Below are positions 16,851 through 19,750 of a stretch of DNA of 19,750 nt, piece by piece. Position 1 is the stretch's first letter. Every line of letters begins with the position of its first letter. The stretch lies in assembly GCA_964407285.1 (NCBI GenBank), contig CAYOVG010000093.1, forward strand, positions 1 through 19,750, given 5' to 3'. The translations under genes and the position numbers were made by a program. Below the pieces are notes generated by a model that had not been told where the DNA came from, made no database searches, and saw nothing but the letters and a program-made list of their open reading frames with translations. This stretch comes from CAYOVG01 sp964407285 (GTDB lineage Bacteria > Desulfobacterota > Syntrophobacteria > Syntrophobacterales > Syntrophobacteraceae).

Positions 16851-16891
16851 CTTCAATTCTAATAACAAAACCCGGAATTGGAGTTTTTATT
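16851..16891 (+). terminator. Rho-independent terminator after the SPOR gene
   Basis: CTTCAATTC (16851-16859) pairs with GAATTGGAG (16875-16883), nine pairs with one G-T wobble, across a 15-base loop, and is followed directly by TTTTTATT. It lies 30 bases after the stop at 16821. The stem is AT-rich and the loop long, so termination may be partial. Confidence 0.65.
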
Positions 16892-16942
16892 GAACTGTCC
16901 AAAGCCCTGTGATCATATATCCGACATGAATGTTCCCCTTTG

Positions 16943-16972
16943 TTGAATTGTTGTCTCTATATGCTTTATTAT
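16943..16972 (+). promoter_or_regulatory. Candidate sigma-70 promoter (distal)
   Basis: TTGAAT (16943-16948), 18-base spacer, TATTAT (16967-16972): four of six and five of six matches to consensus. It would give a leader of about 285 bases before the PilZ gene. Confidence 0.35.
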
Positions 16973-17127
16973 ACATTACAGGGCTCATAGTGCAATGGTC
17001 TTTTCTATGAAGTATGGGTATTTAGGGTAGGAGGCCACATTCATAATACAGATAACCACCCTGATGCGTCAAATTAATGATACCCGCAAAATATAATACT
17101 GTCAATTTTATGCTACTCAATTACTGC

Positions 17128-17156
17128 TTGACAAAGGAATAACACCCGATTAGGTT
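17128..17156 (+). promoter_or_regulatory. Candidate sigma-70 promoter (proximal) for the PilZ gene
   Basis: A perfect TTGACA (17128-17133), a 17-base spacer, then TAGGTT (17151-17156). It resembles the candidate at 14300-14328, with a shared CTTGACAA core followed by GGA. The -10 box is weak. Confidence 0.4.
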
Positions 17157-17192
17157 ATGTAAGTACTTGACTAAAGTTGCTTTATAGGAACA

Positions 17193-17208
17193 ACGGCTTC
17201 GAAACCGT
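17193..17208 (+). repeat. 16-base near-palindrome in the PilZ leader
   Basis: ACGGCTTCGAAACCGT is self-complementary except for one C/A pair. It lies between the proximal promoter candidate and the start codon at 17265, so it could be an operator or an RNA hairpin. No specific regulator can be assigned. Confidence 0.45.
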
Positions 17209-17264
17209 CAATTGCCATCCTGTCCGGCAAGTGTAATAGTAGAGGTAGTGGAGAGGGGTTTCCA

Positions 17265-18083
17265 ATGAGTCTGGAAAGAGCTAGCGTGCTGGGTTTGCTC
17301 AAGCAATTTTTCCAGTATGGCACTGAGATCGAAGGACAAAGCAGGAAATTTATTCCGGACATCGAGGACTTCCTACGCCTCCTCGAGAAGGAGCGCTATC
17401 GGGCCGACCGGACCGGAGACCTGTTCACTCTGTTGGTTTTCCCGATGGATAAAGCGAGCCTGACATCGGCATTGGAGAAACAGATACATGATTTTCTGAA
17501 GAACAATATCCGGATCACCGATGACTTCGGATGGCTCAACAACAATCGCCTCGGCATCATCCTCGTCAGCACGCCACAGGAGGGTGCGCGTCGCCTTATT
17601 CAACGATTGCAGGCCCTTCCCCATCCGCCGATCGACCTGCAATCCTTCGGTATCTACTCATATCCGCAGGATGGTCCGGAGATACTCAAGGAAGACAACA
17701 GCAGGCGTTTTCAACGCATAGAGCTATGCGTAAGCACCCACGTAACGGTTTCCAGCGTCAGGAACGGCGGTCACAAGGTGGACCTTCTTACCAGGGACAT
17801 CTCCGTCGGAGGAGCGTATTTCGAAACCGATTCACCTCTCGACGTGGGGGAAAGACTCGAAATCGACTTCTACCTGCCCCTCGAATGGTTGCGTGGCATG
17901 GAAGACAACTTCCTGAAAGTCTGTACATCCGGGAAGGTGGTGCGATCCGACCCGAATGGAATGGCGGTGATGTTTGACGGCGAATACTCATTGGCCCTGA
18001 TCTCGAAGGAGACACAGCAGGTCCTTGCGAACACGAAGGCCGTTGCACGAGAGGTCAGGACCGCTCTCTGCAAACCGAGTTGA
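17265..18083 (+). CDS. Degenerate GGDEF plus PilZ c-di-GMP receptor
   Basis: Residues about 35-120 look like a GGDEF domain that has lost its active site: EKERYRADRTGDLFTLLVF and FGWLNNNRLGIILVSTPQEGARRLIQRL follow the GGDEF pattern, but the signature position reads NNNRL (92-96). An RxxD (R83-I-T-D86) remains exactly five residues before it, the spacing of the inhibitory c-di-GMP site. Residues about 145-250 form a PilZ domain with RRFQR (R147-R151) and DISVGG (D178-G183), the RxxxR and (D/N)xSxxG binding motifs, both intact. No membrane segment or enzymatic motif is seen. AGAGGGG precedes ATG 17265. It lies 138 bases upstream of the chain-initiating transferase, so its likely role is to transmit c-di-GMP levels to polysaccharide initiation or export; this is inferred. 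Confidence 0.88.
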   Translation: MSLERASVLGLLKQFFQYGTEIEGQSRKFIPDIEDFLRLLEKERYRADRTGDLFTLLVFPMDKASLTSALEKQIHDFLKNNIRITDDFGWLNNNRLGIILVSTPQEGARRLIQRLQALPHPPIDLQSFGIYSYPQDGPEILKEDNSRRFQRIELCVSTHVTVSSVRNGGHKVDLLTRDISVGGAYFETDSPLDVGERLEIDFYLPLEWLRGMEDNFLKVCTSGKVVRSDPNGMAVMFDGEYSLALISKETQQVLANTKAVAREVRTALCKPS

Positions 18084-18150
18084 CTGCTGTTTGTCCGCGC
18101 AAAGCGCTTTTCTTCTCTTATCTGAATTCCAAAGGCATCATACATGGGGA

Positions 18151-18179
18151 CCGGTCTACAACACCGGCCTTCAGAGGCC
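18151..18179 (+). promoter_or_regulatory. Two overlapping hairpins in the leader of the transferase gene
   Basis: CCGGT/ACCGG (18151-18155 with 18163-18167) and GGCCT/AGGCC (18166-18170 with 18175-18179, loop TCAG) are both perfect 5-bp stems that share two bases, so they cannot form fully together. They lie about 45 bases before ATG 18222. A switch role is speculative. Confidence 0.25.
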
Positions 18180-18221
18180 CGACTCACGACGAGCCCCCTT
18201 TAAGCGTAGGGAACGAGCTTT

Positions 18222-18875
18222 ATGCAACCGACCATCGACCTCAGCGCCGAAGCATTCGAAAGCGTATTCATACGCAGGACCCCTGTGTGGAAAAGGGGAA
18301 TGGATATTCTTGGATCGCTTGCCGCTCTTATCCTCCTATCTCCTCTGATGCTGATTGTGGCGCTGATCATCAAAATCGGTTCACCGGGCCCCATCTTCTA
18401 TATACAGCCTCGTGGCGGTCAGGGCGGCAAACCGTTCGCCATGTGTAAGTTCCGCTCGATGTACGTCGATGCGGACAGGAAGAAAAGAGAACTGATGAAG
18501 TACAACGAACGGTCCGGCCCTGTATTCAAAATGACCAACGACCCCAGGATCACTCCGGTCGGGAGATTCATCCGAAAGTGGAGTATCGATGAACTGCCTC
18601 AACTGCTCAACGTGCTCAAAGGCGATATGAGCCTCGTCGGGCCGCGGCCTCTGCCCGTCGAAGAGGATTCCGGCATAAGCCGGTGGCATACCATCAGAAG
18701 AAGCGTCAAGCCCGGGATTACCTGTCTGTGGCAGATCAGCAAAAGAGATGAATCCAGTTTTGACGAGTGGGTAAGATTGGACATCCGGTACGTTCGAAAT
18801 TTTTCCTTATGGCAAGACATGAAAATACTGTTTGGCACAATTCCAGCCGTGCTTTCCAGGAGAGGCGCGAAGTAG
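18222..18875 (+). CDS. Short WbaP/PglC-type phosphoglycosyl transferase (initiating sugar transferase)
   Basis: The enzyme would move a sugar-phosphate from a nucleotide sugar onto undecaprenyl phosphate, the first membrane step of repeat-unit assembly. At 217 aa it is the minimal catalytic type, without the extra membrane helices of full-length WbaP. It has a basic KRGMDILGSLAALILL start to one membrane (re-entrant) helix (27-53), FAMCKFRSMYVDAD, PVFKMTNDPRITPVGRFIRK, SIDELPQLLNVLKGDMSLVGPRP with the catalytic Asp-Glu pair D123-E124, and VKPGITCLWQISKR. All core family motifs are intact. ATG 18222 has AGGGAACGAG upstream. The sugar, usually galactose, glucose or an N-acetyl-aminosugar, cannot be told. 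It follows the PilZ gene by 138 bases and is the last gene of the locus in this window. Confidence 0.94.
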   Translation: MQPTIDLSAEAFESVFIRRTPVWKRGMDILGSLAALILLSPLMLIVALIIKIGSPGPIFYIQPRGGQGGKPFAMCKFRSMYVDADRKKRELMKYNERSGPVFKMTNDPRITPVGRFIRKWSIDELPQLLNVLKGDMSLVGPRPLPVEEDSGISRWHTIRRSVKPGITCLWQISKRDESSFDEWVRLDIRYVRNFSLWQDMKILFGTIPAVLSRRGAK

Positions 18876-18905
18876 CGCCTCGGCGATATTGAAATTACGG
18901 CCGGT

Positions 18906-18945
18906 AATCTCGTAACCTGGCAGACAATGCGAAGTTACCGAGATT
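18906..18945 (+). repeat. Imperfect inverted repeat after the transferase gene
   Basis: AATCTCGTAAC (18906-18916) is complementary to GTTACCGAGATT (18934-18945) apart from one bulged C, with a 17-base loop. It lies about 30 bases after the stop. No T-run follows, so it is not a classic intrinsic terminator. Confidence 0.5.
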
Positions 18946-19048
18946 GCAGCATGGAAAATCAAAGATGCCAAGGCGGTAGGCTGTGGAAGAAAAGACTGCT
19001 GCCGGCGCGTGCTCCTGGATCACGAGTGTCCCGAGAGCGAAAAGAGTA

Positions 19049-19098
19049 GCCCCTCGCAAGGGTTCCCACGCTCCCGCGTGGGAACCCTTGCGAGGGGC
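19049..19098. repeat. Perfect 23-bp inverted repeat with 4-base loop (REP-like element)
   Basis: The left arm 19049-19071 is exactly complementary to the right arm 19076-19098, with loop TCCC. The core, GGTTCCCACGC and its complement, resembles dispersed GTTCCCACGC-type palindromes found between genes in many environmental proteobacteria (family memory, not searched). Placed between convergent genes it may act as a two-way terminator or mRNA stabiliser. No REP-associated transposase is in the window. Confidence 0.85.
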
Positions 19099-19195
19099 TT
19101 TGCCCGCCGGGATCATCTCCGACAGTTTTCACTCACTTCAGCACCTGCCCCTCCCCGGATCTTTTCCATGAGAGATTGGTCCACAGCGCTTCTAA

Positions 19196-19750
19196 TCAGA
19201 ATGGTATGAGGTATCGAGGCTGGTCCTGTACAATTTCCTTTTTACTCCGGGATTCCGGGGACTCTTCTTCGCTCGCTTCCTTGGATTCTTCAAGCTCTGC
19301 GTGTCCGTGGGGCTGTTCCTCGATCTTCTCACCAGGCTGTTCCGCCAGGTCAGTGGATTCGTTCCGTGTCGCCGGCTCTTCGGGCTCCGGCCTTTCGAGT
19401 TCCCTCACGATCTGCTGCGCCGCAAGCTCCACCGACTCCGCCGGTGACACCGCCGTTTCCTGCTGTTCCTCGGATTCTTCCGGATGTTCCGTATCCGGGT
19501 CCTGCGTAGATTCCGACGGCTCCACGATCTCCACAGTTTCAGGGTGCGGCTCCAAATGATCAACCGGTTCCATGAGTGGTTCCACGTGCGAATCCGCTTG
19601 TATCCGCGGTTCTTCCGGCTCCTCGCGCGCCTCGGCGGGTTCCTCGACCCGTTCCGAGTCCCCCTGCCCTTCCCATGGGGCCCGCGTTTCCGGTTCCGCG
19701 CGGTCATCTACCGGTTCCCCCGGTAATTCAGGATGTTCTTCCGGCTCCAC
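19196..19750 (-). CDS. Glu/Pro-rich low-complexity protein, C-terminal part, truncated by window
   Basis: The minus-strand frame is open for 184 codons up to the right edge of the window and ends at TGA (19198-19196) after the tail KKEIVQDQPRYLIPF. The visible part is dominated by Glu and Pro with some Ser, Asp and Gln, in irregular repeats such as EEPAEAREEPEEPR and VEPLMEPVDHLEPHPETVEIVEP, so it is strongly acidic and likely disordered. No domain, signal or membrane segment is seen. The GTG at the very edge is unlikely to be the true start. Low complexity makes the coding call less certain: the frame could be open because of composition. If real, it is probably the acidic tail or linker of a larger protein lying to the right. 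Confidence 0.6.
   Translation of the reverse strand: MEPEEHPELPGEPVDDRAEPETRAPWEGQGDSERVEEPAEAREEPEEPRIQADSHVEPLMEPVDHLEPHPETVEIVEPSESTQDPDTEHPEESEEQQETAVSPAESVELAAQQIVRELERPEPEEPATRNESTDLAEQPGEKIEEQPHGHAELEESKEASEEESPESRSKKEIVQDQPRYLIPF

Larger units (their letters stand above)
16822..17264 (+). promoter_or_regulatory. 443-base AT-rich noncoding region upstream of the PilZ gene
   Basis: No coding sequence is visible and the base composition is markedly more AT-rich than in the genes around it. It contains the terminator above, several sigma-70-like boxes (16943-16972; TATAAT at 17092-17097; 17128-17156) and a near-perfect 16-base palindrome at 17193-17208. A long, multi-promoter leader would suit a tightly controlled c-di-GMP effector. 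Confidence 0.6.
18876..19195. other. 320-base convergent intergenic region
   Basis: No gene is supported here. Short open frames are made of palindrome sequence (for example the repeated WEPLRG translation on both strands). The stretch carries the imperfect inverted repeat at 18906-18945 and the long perfect one at 19049-19098, between two genes that converge on it. Confidence 0.7.

Noticed and set aside
16822..17264. A c-di-GMP (GEMM) riboswitch in the PilZ leader or the other intergenic gaps
   Set aside because: It would fit the biology, but I found none of the conserved GEMM core sequence in any intergenic gap by reading.
18983..19171. Small open frames across the 23-bp palindrome (both strands)
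   Set aside because: Their translation is only the palindrome read in frame, giving the same WEPLRG segment on either strand; not a gene.
1..19750. CRISPR array, insertion sequence, tRNA or rRNA gene
   Set aside because: No regularly spaced direct repeats, transposase motifs, or tRNA/rRNA-like sequence were seen on either strand.

Overview
This 19.75 kb stretch of bacterial chromosome has a GC content in the mid-to-high 50s by eye, short intergenic gaps and strong Shine-Dalgarno sites. The mix of genes fits a Desulfobacterota (former Deltaproteobacteria) relative, possibly Syntrophobacterales: an HDOD protein, multidomain c-di-GMP enzymes, a B12-binding-type radical SAM protein, and an exopolysaccharide locus with an ExeA-like ATPase. 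No rRNA or unambiguous marker is present, so this placement is an inference. One assembly gap (10 N, 15695-15704) falls inside a gene, so this is a draft sequence or metagenome bin.

Left part (1-8434): an HDOD protein overlaps a dual GGDEF-EAL protein by 8 bases. A radical SAM gene of unknown function follows on the minus strand. Then on the plus strand come dtd (D-aminoacyl-tRNA deacylase), a CNNM/CorC-type membrane protein with CBS domains, a small unrecognised HExxH protein, and a cNMP-binding-fold diguanylate cyclase.

Right part (8688-18875): a polysaccharide synthesis and export locus, entirely on the plus strand. A tight operon encodes a Wza-like export protein, a Wzz-like chain-length protein, a separate BY-kinase-like P-loop protein whose Walker A lysine is replaced by alanine, a GT4 glycosyltransferase and a WecG/TagA/CpsF glycosyltransferase. 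After an AT-rich regulatory gap with a good sigma-54 candidate comes an ExeA-like AAA ATPase, joined (across the assembly gap) to a membrane segment and tandem SPOR-like domains. After a terminator and a second AT-rich gap come a degenerate-GGDEF plus PilZ protein and a short WbaP/PglC-type phosphoglycosyl transferase that would start the repeat unit. Wzx and Wzy are not in the window.

Right edge: a perfect 23-bp inverted repeat lies between the transferase and a convergent, window-truncated gene for a Glu/Pro-rich low-complexity protein.

The unifying theme is c-di-GMP control of exopolysaccharide. The window encodes enzymes that should make the signal, one that should degrade it, and a PilZ receptor directly upstream of the chain-initiating transferase. 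The most interesting point is that the receptor also carries a dead GGDEF domain that keeps an RxxD motif at the exact I-site spacing, giving a possible second c-di-GMP site reminiscent of PelD.
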